Of a stretch of 64,000 bases of DNA, positions 11,142-23,900 are shown piece after piece. A program made the position numbers and the translations under genes. The stretch lies in the NCBI GenBank assembly GCA_037043235.1, contig JAWRVZ010000025.1, forward strand, positions 3,671,001 through 3,735,000, read 5' to 3'. The notes under the pieces were generated by a model. The model worked only from the letters and a program-made list of their open reading frames with translations. It searched no databases and was not told the DNA's origin. The DNA comes from Rhodeus uyekii. Its lineage: Eukaryota; Chordata; Actinopteri; Cypriniformes; Acheilognathidae. The number at the start of each line of letters is the position of its first letter. The stretch's first letter is position 1.

Positions 11142-14100
11142 ATGACAGCGAAATTCCTCCATGAGTTGGTGCACGTGGCGGCGCTTGAGCATGGCGATAA
11201 AACAGCTGTCGCCTTCGACAGCAGCATTGCTGCGCGCGTCTCTTTGACATATAATGAAGTCATGTCCCTCGCAAATCATTTAACTGGACACTTGCGAGAC
11301 TCTGTCCACAAACATGATGGTATCATAGGGCTATTCTGCCATGCTGACGTCCTTCTTCCTGTCTGGATGATTGGGTACGATTAATTGTACTTACAGTGTG
11401 TGGTCATCCATACTAGCTAATTATGAGACTAAACAAATGTTTTATTGTTCAATGCATCTAAGTCAATGTCTCCGTCTCTGAACAGTATTCTGCAGTTTCC
11501 CGCTGCATATGTACCCCTTGATCCTGCATCACCTCCCCTGTGCACCATGAGAATGATGAACAAGTGCAGACTGAATTTTTGCTTGATACAAAATGATCTG
11601 CTTAATGTGGGTATATGGTATTATGTTATGATATAATGTTTTTCTATATCCATATTAATGGAAAGTTTCATAACCAACAGCAATTCCAGAGTGCATTTTC
11701 CAGCCTGCTTTCCTTGGAAATATGTGCAACATTGTCCTCACATAGGCTCACTTTAATAAAAGTAAGAAGTGAGCAGGACACAAACGTTCACATGTCCGAT
11801 CAGCCCTTCAGTTCTTCTACGACCAAACATATCCAGAAGAGGGAGCCTTTGGCTTATGTTTTACACACATCCGGAACAACAGGGCTTCCTAAAATAGTGA
11901 AGGTCCCACACAGCTGTATAATGCCTAATATTACACATCTACGGTAAGAACACATTGGACTTTCATTTACAATCTGCCTTCATTGTTTAGCAGTTTTTTT
12001 TACCTGAATGTGGACAGTGTGCTTTAATTCTCACTTGTTTACCTGACAGCTATAACAAAAATAATATATTGAAAATGTACTTTAGAGACTATAATTATTA
12101 TTATTTTTTTAACGTATAGTTACTTGGACGTAATCCTTTGCTACATCTAGCCCAAGTCTTCAAATAAAGGCTGTGAAATAATTGATGTTTAATATATATA
12201 TATATATATATATACTTTCTCAATAGATCTGTCTTTAAGATGACTGCAGAAGATGTTGTGTTCCTGTCTTCTCCGTTAACCTTTGACCCCTCTGTGGTGG
12301 AGGTGTTTTTGGCCCTGTCTTCCGGAGCATGTCTCTTAATTGTCCCCTCCGCTGTTAAAAAGATGCCACGCAGACTTGCTCATGTGCTGTTTAAACGAAA
12401 CGCAACAACAGTCTTACAGGCAAGTGACTATTGCTCACTGAACTATCAGTTATGAGTTTCTGTATTTGACTGCCCTTAATTTGAGATTTTAATAGTCAAA
12501 TCACTTCATCTCTCCATTTATGTGCATATGCTGACGTTGGTGCTGAAATTAACATTAGTAGTGGGAGTAGTCGGCTGAAATTTGTGCATTATGCAGATTA
12601 CTGAGATAATGATTGTGTTCTTTTGGCATTTGTTCATTTATCTTCATGCACCGATAATTTGTTTTCAGCATTTTAGTTTAACATGTTTTGCATCGCATTT
12701 GGAAGTTCATTTTACATTCCTTGCTTAAAGGTGCTCAGTTGTTGTTATATTTTTACTCATGAAATGGTTTTATATACAAAATGTTATTTAAAGTCACCCT
12801 GAAATCAAAATTGACAGTTAGTATTTTTTATGAAATTATTTATCCATGCACATCATTATTGTTTTAAAATTCATGTGCCCTCGTAAACAAAGTAACGTCC
12901 CCTCCATCTTGCAAAAAGGTCTCTTCTCTTTGATGATGGAACAACCTGTCACTCACATGATGTTCGAGAAGTTGTGGTACATGAATATACGTAATAATAT
13001 GGAAGAAAAGATTGTTGCAACTTCTGTCTAAGTGTTTAGACTAAGACTTTAGTAATATCAGTGGCCTAATAAAAGTACTTTTTTCTTTTCTTTTTATATA
13101 GAGTGGGTCTCCTCATGTGGAAAGTCCATGTTGAAATTTAAGTAATATAATAAATGTATCATGTCTGACTAAGAATAACTTTTTATTTACATTTTATATG
13201 TTAGTGTTGGAAACCGAAAAGGTTTATGCCATACTGCCTCCACACCACTAGGTGTTATTATAAATCCAAGATGAAATGCACAACATAGAACACTGTTCTA
13301 TACTAAGGTACTTTAATGTATTTTAATTGTTTTACAGGCTACTCCCACTCTTGTGCGGCGCTTTGGAAGGCATACCCTTCAGGAGGAGGTGCTTAGTGCG
13401 AATTCATCCCTGAGGTTATTGGCTTTTGGAGGAGAGCCATGTCCATCTCTAAATCTTCTCAAAAGCTGGAGGGAGGAAGGCAATGACACGCACATCTGTA
13501 ATCTTTACGGCACCACAGAAGTTTCGTGCTGGGCAAGTTGTTACAAAGTCCCTGACGAGCACCTGCATTTGGAGAACACGTGAGTGACGCCAAGCAATTC
13601 ATTGTTCATGCTAAACTGGAGCGATTAACGATTGTTCGGTAATTTACAATTATATATTACATTTTTCTTTAAGAATACAAATTGTTTTGTGTTAAAATGA
13701 AGATTACATCATCAACATTAATTAAATAATTGAGGAAGTCGTATTATAAAAATTATAGTGATCATTTAAAACTGCTTTTTGTGATGATAATGTATAGTAA
13801 AACAGGGTTATCATAAACTAAAACAATTAAAAAATCTTTTGTTAAATTGTATTAAAAGGGTTGCCTTGCCTTGAAGCCTTAAAATTACTAACTTTAAATA
13901 AATAACTAAAATTAACACTGAAATAAATTTAATTTCAATAGTAAAGTTAAAAAAGAGAAAAATAAAAATGACAAAAGCACATAATAAAAGGACTAATTAA
14001 TTAAAAATTAAATTGAAAATATAAAAGCTCATTTAAAATATTAGTAAAAGCTGTAACTGTATATAAATGATACTAAAATGACAATGTAGTAAAGATGCAT

Positions 14101-17100
14101 CAGCCACAAAAATTTTGACACGCTGTTTATTTTGACAGGCTATAGAGAATTTTTTTAAATTCAACTGCTGTATCTTGAAGTGATCCAAAAATCATATCAT
14201 GTTTTATTTGACAGGACTGATGTATCTGTGCCCCTTGGAGAGCCGATGTTGGATACAATAATGGAGGTGAGAGATGAAACGGGACATCTCGTCACTGAAG
14301 GAGAAGGACAGTTATACATCGGTATGATACAGTTATTTAAAACTGAAGTCACTATAAGGCCTACAAATGTTCTTTAAAATAAGTTGATTAACAGATTTTT
14401 TCTGTAACATTATGAATATCTTTATTGTCAGTTTAATGCTCTATAAATCTGTTAATGTATTTCAAAAAGAAAATATTATGGACCAGAAATAGTAGTGTAC
14501 ATTCTTTCACATTCATTTGAGTTGTTTTTGTATTTTTACAGTGAAATTTGATCTCTTTACTTAGGTGGTCAGGAGAGAGTATGTCTTCTTGACGATGAAG
14601 AAACTGTAGTCAAGGGAACAATGCGTGCTACTGGTGACTGGGTGGAGGTGCGCGATTCTCGTCTGTATTTCCAGGGCAGGAAGGATCGGCTCGTCAAACG
14701 GTTTGGTCAACGGTTACACCTAGATGCCTTGCAGAGGGTAGGCACTATGTGACCCATGTATCTCCAATAAAATCTCAGAGTAGTGAGAGGTTCATATTAC
14801 ATCTTATGTCATGAATTTCTTTCTTTCTGTCCTCAGGTAATTGAGAATTTGCCTCAGATAGAGGCGTGTGCTGTTTGCTTGAGTGAGGGTGACAGGCTGG
14901 TGGCATTTATAGTGCTCGCATCGGGTCAACTAGGAGCCCTTTCATCCTTTTCCTCTGAAATTCATCATGAAGAAACTGTCCAATATTCTACACAATCCTC
15001 TGAAGACCTCACCACTGTAGAAGTCTCTGGAAATCCTACCTCCCTCTCGCTGAGAGTTATTGAAGCAGAGATTCGCCATAGGTTATCACAGCTTTTGGCT
15101 GGTCACAGCATTCCTGACTTGATATTGTTCATCCCTGCCCTTCCACTCACCTCTCATGGCAAGTGAGCATCATCCTCTAATGCTGGGGTTCCCAAACTTT
15201 TATATCAGCTTTGCTCCAGCTAAAGCCCAGGGACCTACACTGGGGGAGGGGTCTGCACAAAAATAATATATTTTTCAATTATTTCTATATATGGGAAATA
15301 CAGCAGTGACAACTGCATTCTATAACCGAACTTTCACCTGTACATTTATCGCATTTTTGGTACCGGACTGTTTTCTTTAATGTCATACAGTGCGAGATCC
15401 ACTCTTTTCTGAACCTGGATTTGGGCATTTACAAAAGCATGGATATTATATAATATAATCTGTCTGCCATCTGAAGGGTTTAGATTGTCTGAAAGAGTTT
15501 TGTGGTCTGCACACGACTCAAATACACTCGGTTAATTTGACGAATGAACTTTCACCTTGTCATTTAAAAGACTTTAGAGTTTTATTTTCATCGCCATCTT
15601 TGATAACACTCAATCATGGTCACTATAGTTAGAGTTGATGGATTCCATTGCATTTTCATACAGACATGATTCGAGAGCTTAAGTGGTGGTGTGACCGTGG
15701 GAACAGGATCTCTCGTCACTAACATAAATGCAATTAAATTTAGTAAAATATATTATATTGAAAAATATATTTGTTAAAGTCTTAATAAAAGCTTTTTAAA
15801 AACTTATGCTTTAGCATTTTGCAATCACTTTAGCACATCAATGTTTTTCGTTGTGGTTCATAGTCACTTTTACATTCCTGTTGTTTTAGGTAAAATCGCC
15901 ATTGACGAGTTGATGAGAATGTGTGAGACTCAAAGACAAGACACAAAAAAACAAACTGTATGGAAAGACGTTGAATCTGTGAGACTGAAGTTACAGTCAC
16001 TGTGGAAGGTATAAATGGCAATTAATCTTTAGTTTTACTTGTATGTTTAGCATAAAAAGTTCTACTTCTAATTCTTTGGAAACATTTCATAAATATTGTA
16101 AAGTCTTTCCACTGACCTGCTGAGTGAATCTGCAATTGTGTGTTTGTCTCTGTGTATTAGGTGTGTGTTGGCCTGCCGAATGACGTGGTGGTTGAGGAAG
16201 ATGCACACTTCATGTTAAGTGGAGGAGACTCCCTTCAGGCCCTGCGTCTCTGTGATGAGATCACTGTTGCCATGGGTACAATCTCTGTGGGCCTGCTGGA
16301 GGTCATATTAGATGGGTCTTTCTCAGATGTGCTTAGCCACATCATGACAGTAACGCATAATGCAATCCAACCATCAAAGAAGAGAATTCTAGATTACTCA
16401 GACTCTGTAGTTTCACCTAAAAGACAACAAAAGAAATTGGCCACAGTGAATGCTATGGAAAGCACAATGGGTTCTGTAGTTCCTTCAATGAGAAGGACTA
16501 TGAGTTTTGTAGTTGTGCGACGAGCTGGTGAGGTTATCGATTGGGGTTGTTTTCAGAAAATGCAACAAGAGGGAAACTTCTCAGATGCGCTGGAGACAAA
16601 CGACACTTATGAAGACGATCACTTGGGTTTAATATCTGATTCGTCACATGAACGTTATAAGACATGTCCGAAAAATTCTGCTGTTAAAAAGGCCAGAGAG
16701 CAACATCTACCTCACAAAGTTACTGATACTTTACCTGTCACTGAGAGCACGGGTATAGGTGAGGGTTCTAGAAAACACACTTCAGACGTCCTGCCGCTTG
16801 GCCTGCGAGTCCTCTGGAGCTCTGACACAGGCAGATGTGTGGATGCCTCTCCAGTGCTGCTGGTGGGCCCTGATAGGACCACTGTTTTCATTGGCTCTCA
16901 CTCGCACAGACTGCAGGCTCTTGACCTGTTAAACGGAGAGGTCCTTTGGGAGCGTATCCTTGGAGATCGGTTAGAGTCTTCTGCTGCCATCTCAAAATGT
17001 GGAAGCCTTGTAGCAGTAGGTTTGTATTTGATCTTAGGGGAATGTTTAATTGTATTAAAAGAAATAACATGGTTGTAATTAGGTTGTAACTACTTTAGCT

Positions 17101-19005
17101 TGAATAAAGAGGGGTTTTTGTCTTCTAAAAGTAGACCATTGAAGAATTCAGGGCCACATTTATTAATCAGTGTTTTGTCATCCACATTTGTAACCCAAAT
17201 TTGTTTAACCCTTTTCACAGGCTGCTATGACAAACAAGTGTATTTCCTGGATGTTTCCTGTGGGGACACAGTGTGGACATTTGAGACGGGGGATGTAGTG
17301 AAAAGTTCCCCTACAGTAGACCCTAAAACTGGGCTGATTTTTGCAGGGTCCCATGATGGCTATATTTATGCATTAGACCCACTGGTAATATACAGGAGAA
17401 ATACTTCTCAGTTTTGATCATTTATATTTCTGCAGTGCTAAATTTATTAATATTTGTTATATATACGTATATATATATATACATGTGTGTGTGTGTATAT
17501 ATATACATGTATATGTATGTGTGTGTGTTTCTGTTTAGCTTTTTAATTTAAGTAACTTATTTTATTTCAGTTAGTATAATTTAAGTATCTGTAAAGTGAA
17601 GTTTTATAATATCTATATTTGATGTTGGTTCAACTTTATTTCAAATAACAAAAAGGATTTTTAATAGTTTTAGCTTAAGTTAACAATAACTGCACTGGGA
17701 CTAAAACTGAATGTAAATTATATTAGCTATACTTTGTTTTGTTAGCTATACTTTCAGATTCTGTCTTTTCCCTTGATTTTTCACACATTTGTCTCTATTT
17801 CTAATAGGCTAAGATTTGTAAATGGCAGCACTATTTTGGTGGCGGTGCAGTGTTTTCATCTCCTTGTGTCCACATGTCTCCTAGACAGTTATACTGTAGT
17901 AGTTTGGGTGGGAATCTCCACTGTCTTAATCCAGTAAGTAAATGTTCCTTCTTCACTGGACTACATGCACAAAAACACATATCAGTATTGAGCATTGAAG
18001 TTTGAAAGCATATCAGCCAACGTCTCTGATATAAAAGTTTGTGGGAATGGAGTATATAGGGGACGGGGTCAGAGCTCATGTTTGAAAGCTAACATTTGTC
18101 TTGTCGTTCTCCATTTATTGTCTCCTCAGGACAGTGGAAAAGTCTTGTGGACGTATTCCAGTACTGTCCCATTTTTCTCATCTCCTCACTGTTCTGATTC
18201 CTCTGTCTTCATTGGATCAGTAAATGGCCATATTATTGGAATAAGCCATTCTGGAGATATGGTGAGAGGAAAATGGATATATGTGACTTGAATTACAATT
18301 GAATTCTTATTTTTCGAATGATGGTCATTACCACTAGAACAATGAGCAATTAACACTAAACAAAACAAAAAAAGTATTTTATTGTACTATGTATATTGCA
18401 TTTATTTTTCAAATCTCAGTAATGTTTGTGGTCATTATTATTATTATTTTTTTACTTTACATATTTCAGTAGACTTTAATTTCATTCTAGAGAAGACTGA
18501 GAATGTCTACATTGATTTTGAGTTATTTGACTGCATTTTGCGCACCATTTGATGTTGTTCTATTGTTTTGCAGTTATGGGACTTCTCCACTAAAGGACCA
18601 ATCTTCTCCTCGCCATGCATTTCTTCCTTAACATTTTTGACCAATCAGACGATTTCTACAGCACCCAGCACATCACCCAATCACACAGTCACATGTGGGT
18701 CACATGATGGTCATGTATACTGTTTAAATGGCAATAATGGATCATTATTGTGGATGTTCCAGACCACAGGCAAGGTGTTCTCTACTCCATTTGTGTTTGA
18801 CGGCACTTCTTGGGGTTTGAGAACACTAGCGGCCGTGTGCTCCACTGACGGAAAAGTGTGGGTTTTAGATGGAGAAACCGGCACATTGAAGGCAACCTTG
18901 TCTTTGCCAGGCGAGCTTTTCTCCTCTCCTGTCATATGGGGGCGTTACTTGGTTGTCGGATGTCGTAATGATTATGTTTATTGTCTAGAACTGATCAAAA
19001 AGTGA
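11142..19005 (+). CDS. aasdh: AASDH / beta-alanine-activating enzyme (acyl-CoA synthetase family 4)
   Basis: NRPS-like enzyme that adenylates an amino acid (beta-alanine in mammals) and loads it on its own carrier domain; its acceptor is unknown. Exons: 11142-11374, 11486-11606, 11690-11943, 12227-12419, 13338-13579, 14215-14321, 14565-14737, 14837-15158, 15890-16008, 16161-17019, 17221-17384, 17808-17933, 18130-18261 and 18574-19005; about 1158 aa (human 1098). The adenylation domain spans roughly residues 1-560 with AYVLHTSGTTGLPK near 173-186 and LTFDPSVVEVFLALSSGA. The carrier domain has LSGGDSLQALRL with Ser about 612 for phosphopantetheine. The C-terminal PQQ-type beta-propeller (about 800-1158) repeats GSHDG and FSSP motifs. 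There is no condensation domain, as usual for the family. The introns after 12419 and 15158 begin with GC. The 11606/11690 junction is the least certain; 11610 and 11681 are possible alternatives but fit the phase less well. Confidence 0.95.
12189..12216 (+). repeat. (TA)n microsatellite near aasdh acceptor
   Basis: About 13 TA units directly upstream of the acceptor of the exon starting 12227; it may overlap the branch-point and polypyrimidine region. Confidence 0.85.
17456..17530 (+). repeat. TA/TG microsatellite in aasdh intron
   Basis: Alternating TATATA and GTGTGTG tracts, compound and interrupted, in the intron 17385-17807. Confidence 0.85.
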
Positions 19006-20946
19006 TTAATCATAACAATCCATGTCCAGTTAAATAAGTACATGTTCCGGGTGGCTCCCAAAAGTGCTTATTAGACAAATTAATATTATATGAATATCAT
19101 AGATGTGATGTATAATAGATGTGATATTAATATAATCATAGATTATATTAATATAATCCGTATGCATGATGTACAAATATATCCTGAAAAATACATGAAA
19201 ATGTAAAAATATTTTACTATTAACGTTAATTAATGTTTGTTTTTGTGCAAAAACATGAGTTTTAGTCTGCAGAGTTCAAACAGCTTCCTTTAATTTTCTC
19301 TACATATTTCATAACATTTGCGTCACTTTTTCTTTAATGGATTTTTCTGAAGTGAACAAAAAGTGCAATATCAACAAACCTTTTGTTTCATATCACATAC
19401 AACACTGTTTGCTCTATGCTATTGCACACGACCAATGTAAAAACAAAGTGATGCGATTGCAGTTAAGTAGATCTCCAAAGGAATACAGTCCGTTTCATTT
19501 CACCTCTATACATACATACATACCTACATACATTACATACATACAACATTACATTAGATAGTGGAGTCAGTGGCTCTGCTGAGAGATCAAGGCTTCCATT
19601 TAATATCTTCCATCATTTAGCAGACACCTTTTATCCAGAGCAACGTACAGTTCATCTACAAGGACAATCCCCCTTGGAGTGATCTGGGGTTAGCTGCCTT
19701 CTTCAAGGACATAGAGGTGATTTCAGTTCATAGTCTGTTTGTTTACTCACTGGAAATGTTCCCTTTTTTTGAAAGACATTTTCATTGGCTAGACCTCTTT
19801 TTCTTAATCCCCCCCAGGACGTAGCATTTGAAACACTGATCTCCCATCTCTTAGTTGTTGCAGGTTTTGCTAATTAGCTGTAAAAGTGATGCTAGCAAGG
19901 ATAGCATTGTTTATGATACAGCAAGCAGGCAGTTCTACGGAAACAGACGGGTATGGACACTGCAAGAAGTAGATTTTTCATCAACTGACAGCACGGCTCA
20001 AGTGCATATATACTATATTGTCATGGAAACTTGAAAGAAATATTCATTGTTAGTCAACTACATGAGTAAACAGTGCTGACATATCATTGTCATGATGATT
20101 TTTAGCAATAGTTAAAATGACAGTACTCACAGTTGTCACGGACACAGTGAAGATCTTTTTACTTTGCCAAGATATCAAATGTAATAAATTAAGAAATAAA
20201 AAAATGACCATGTCTGTCCATCGCCAAGGTCTTTGAGTACCAACCATTTTAGTGTATACATGAAGAAAAAAAAACTCCCTCCCCACTTCCACACACCAAA
20301 TTACAAAACCATTTATCTGCTTTACATGCTTGTGGGAGGAGTGAAATTTGTGAAGGTTTCTCCAACTGTTATTATTAGCCCTTGAATTGCTTCCCAGAAT
20401 TGTCGCCAATGCAATAACATACTGTCTTGTCTTATCTGAAATGTTACATTTGTACTGAATGTGAACCACATATTGTTTTAGTAATATTTAGTATCAACAG
20501 TTTGACATGCATTTTGTATATACACTGTTAACAGGACCACTGGGGACTTCGAAGATATGAAGGGCTGCAACTTCTCAATGAAGATTCTAGGGCTTGCGTG
20601 ATTGGCTGCAACACAAAATTAAATAAGTATACTATTGATGTGTGTTATTGCAAATAATTCAGTTCTGTGTATTGAAAACCAGAGGGGTGGCATTGATGTC
20701 ATTGTTTCTCTCATCAACTGATAAAATCTGTAGCCAGACTGAATATTAGTACAATATTTTGTCTGTGTGGACAAACTTTTAAACTTGACTATCAATTATT
20801 AGGAAATGCCTGATTGCTTGAAAGTAAATTATTAAATTTAAATTTTTGTTCAGAGCCAGAGGTGAGCTGGAGTGTAGTGATGGCTAACTGATGTGGATGA
20901 AGGTGATAAGACTTATTTGCTCTTTCACTGGATCAGTAGTACTGGA
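19006..20946. other. 3' region between convergent aasdh and cracd
   Basis: No coding sequence supported. It should hold the 3' UTRs of aasdh (+) and cracd (-). It contains an ACATAC-rich microsatellite (about 19509-19555) and a reverse-oriented copy of the teleost SINE-type tail at 19608-19665 (TTTAGCAGACACCTTTTATC). The 139-codon open frame on the - strand at 20050-20469 shows no recognisable domain or codon pattern and is treated as chance. Confidence 0.5.
19605..19670 (-). repeat. Teleost SINE/DNA-element tail fragment
   Basis: Matches the inverse of the very common fish tail (CTTTGGATAAAAGCGTCTGCTAAATG type) with several mismatches. No tRNA-related head is attached. Confidence 0.6.
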
Positions 20947-23900
20947 TCATTTGATGATTTGTGGACAGTCGCTCCAGGCTTTGGCCTTACGCTTGGCTAG
21001 GGCAAGCCAGGCTGGCTCTGTTGAAACCTGGGTAGTGTCACCAGGAGGGAAGCGCTTTGTCACATCCTTTGTTGCTGGCGGAGATGGTGTAGAGTCTGTT
21101 ATTTCAACTTTTAAAAAGAAAGAAAAAATATGGTTCAAAAATATTTCCCAAATTTTTTGTTTTTCTTTCATTGTTTTCAAGTGGACGAGCAATTTTAGAG
21201 ATTGCTCTTTTTCGTATTTTAGTAGTAAAGATGTCTCAGTTTTAAAAGCATCACATCATCCCGCTCAAACTGATACTTTCAGTTGTAATTCAGCTACAGG
21301 TATGTACATTTGTGGTCAGAATTATTAGCAGCCTTAGAAATATGAAGAAAGGTGACTATAAAAATAAATCTGCATTGTTTATCCTTTTGATTATTCATTT
21401 AAAAAATTTAAACATCTAACCTTTCATTAAAGTAAGTAACATTATGAAATAAATGCTTTAAAAAAAATCTGGCCATAATTATTAGCACCCTTTTATTAAA
21501 TACTTTTAGCAACCAACTTTTGCCTAGATAACATTTCTAAGTTTACTCCTATAATGATCAAAGACCAGCCCTTCACACAGAATCTCTCCAGATTCTTCAG
21601 ATTCCCAGATCCATGTTGGTGCTTCTTCTGTTCAGTTCACGCCACTCATTCTTTATGGTTCAGGTCAGAGGGCTGGGATGATCATGGCAGAAGCTTCATT
21701 TTGTGGTAAGTGACAAATTTTTTGGATCGTTGTCCTGATGGAAGAGCCGACCATTTTTTACATTTACGTTTATGCATTTTGCAGACGCTTTTATCCAATA
21801 CAACTTACATTGCAATCAAGATACACATTAACATTCTAATCAGTTTGACCATTTGGCCCATCATAGGATTTCAAGCAGAGGTCGTCAGGTTTTGATTTTT
21901 TAATCTGTTGGTATTTGCTAGAATCCATGATACCATGTATCTGAACAAGATGTCCAGGCCCACAACATTAAAGATCCAGCGATGGACTTTATTGTGAGCA
22001 TGGGGTACTTTTAATGCCTGTTTGCACCAAACCCATCTGATGGGTTTGCTGTCAAAAAAAGCTATTTTTTTAAGTTTCATCTGAACACAGAACACAGTTC
22101 TGTTTGAAGTTCCAGTCGTGTCTGACAACTGAATATGCTGGAGTTTGTTTTTGAATGAAGCGAGGAGGATTTTTCTTAAAACCACCTTAAACAACATGTG
22201 GGGGAGGTAGGGGTTGTTTGATTTTTCTTTTGAGGCTTTATGACCCCAAGACTCAACTAACTTCTGCAATTCTCCATTTGTGATCCTTGGAAAGTCTTTG
22301 GCCATTCAAACTTTTCTCCTCGCTGCACATTAAGATAATATAGACATGTCCTCTTCGTAACATCTTTAGTTGATTGGAACTTCTTGTGGAAATAAGGAAA
22401 TGGGGATTTTCAATGTTTTAGCTGTTTTCTTACAGCCGCTTTCTATTTTGTGAAGCTCAACAATCTTTTGCTGCAGATCAGAACAATATTCTGTGGTTTT
22501 ACTCATTGTGATAAATGATCAAGGGAATTTGGTCCCTTTGTTTTTCCTCATATTTATACTCCTGTGAAACAAGAAGTCATAGCTAGACAATGTCATGTTC
22601 CTAGTCACCCTGGTGTGCTAAAAAATGTAATATTAATGCGAATATATGAATATATATTCGGATATATATATATTTGATCATATATTCAGATATTTTACTC
22701 TTATAAAATTCTAGGGGTGCCAATAATTTTGTGTTTTGGGCAAAAAAAATTCTTTCATAATGCGATTACTTTAGTGAAAGGTAAGATTTTTGCAATAAAT
22801 TTTTTTTTTAAAAATCGAAAGGATAAACAATGAAGATTTATTTTTGCAGCCAACTTTGATCATATTTACCAGGGTGCCAATAATTCTGACCATAACTGTA
22901 TATGTAATAGATAATAAAAACCTACATAATAGTTGAGCGTAATCATAAACGTTGTTTTTGTTTAGTTTTTTTACCTGTGACTGAGCTGGGCAAGGTATTG
23001 GCTTTCTTCAAGTTGTCGCGTCGTTCAAAACGGGCCAGGAGTGTGTCGGGTCTTTTATTCTCATCTGCTGTTTGAGGTTTGGGTGGGCTGGAACTTCCAT
23101 TACCTTTATCTTCTGTGGGACTGACCATTCCAGCCTTTCGGAGACAAATAATACCAATTGCTATTAATATAGAGAAGTGTATTTAGTATAACATTTTACT
23201 GTGCCCAAATCAGGTGCAATGCAGCAAGTTTACAAGCAAAACTTGCAGCCAATTAAATGTAATGTTATATTATTATATTGTCTATTAGTATACAGATTTT
23301 GGACCAATGAGATTTTCCAAATGGACAGTGCAGTTATGTATCACAAACATAGAAACCAAGTGATCAACAAAATGTCACTTGTCTGGGATGGTACGATTTA
23401 TTTGAAAGAGGTAGCTTTTATTGAGTGTCGCATTATTACATTGCATCTGGTTAAGACACGGTTATTACAACTTTACATATAGTACCAGCTAGTTATGATA
23501 ATAAACTGTATAGCTATATTTCTAATGGATGCGTACACTTTCTCTAGCTTGTTTCTCAGCCAGCTTAGCCTCTCTCTGGCTCCTCCTTTCCTCTCGGTTT
23601 TGTTGCTGTTCTCTGAAGCCTTTCTGTTTTTGTAGTGCCAGAGTGATCCAAAGTGGTCCTGCCTCTTTCTCATGTGTCCGTGAGCTGTCCAGAGAGTGCC
23701 TGGCCTGCAGAGAGGGTTTTTCTGTGAAGAAGAAAAAATTTAGTTGTTAAACTGACAAGAAATACTAGAAACCATTTTAGTGTCTTCTAAGCATATGTTA
23801 TACTCTTTACAAGGATAGTAATTATCTTAATTTCCTTAAGGAAGTACCAATGCTCATAAGGTAGGACAAGAATATTGTTAAAGTCTGAGGTAGATAGGTG

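Noticed and set aside
20050..20469. 139-codon open frame, - strand
   Set aside because: Lies in the 3' region beyond the cracd stop; AT-rich, no conserved motif, no splice signals or codon pattern.
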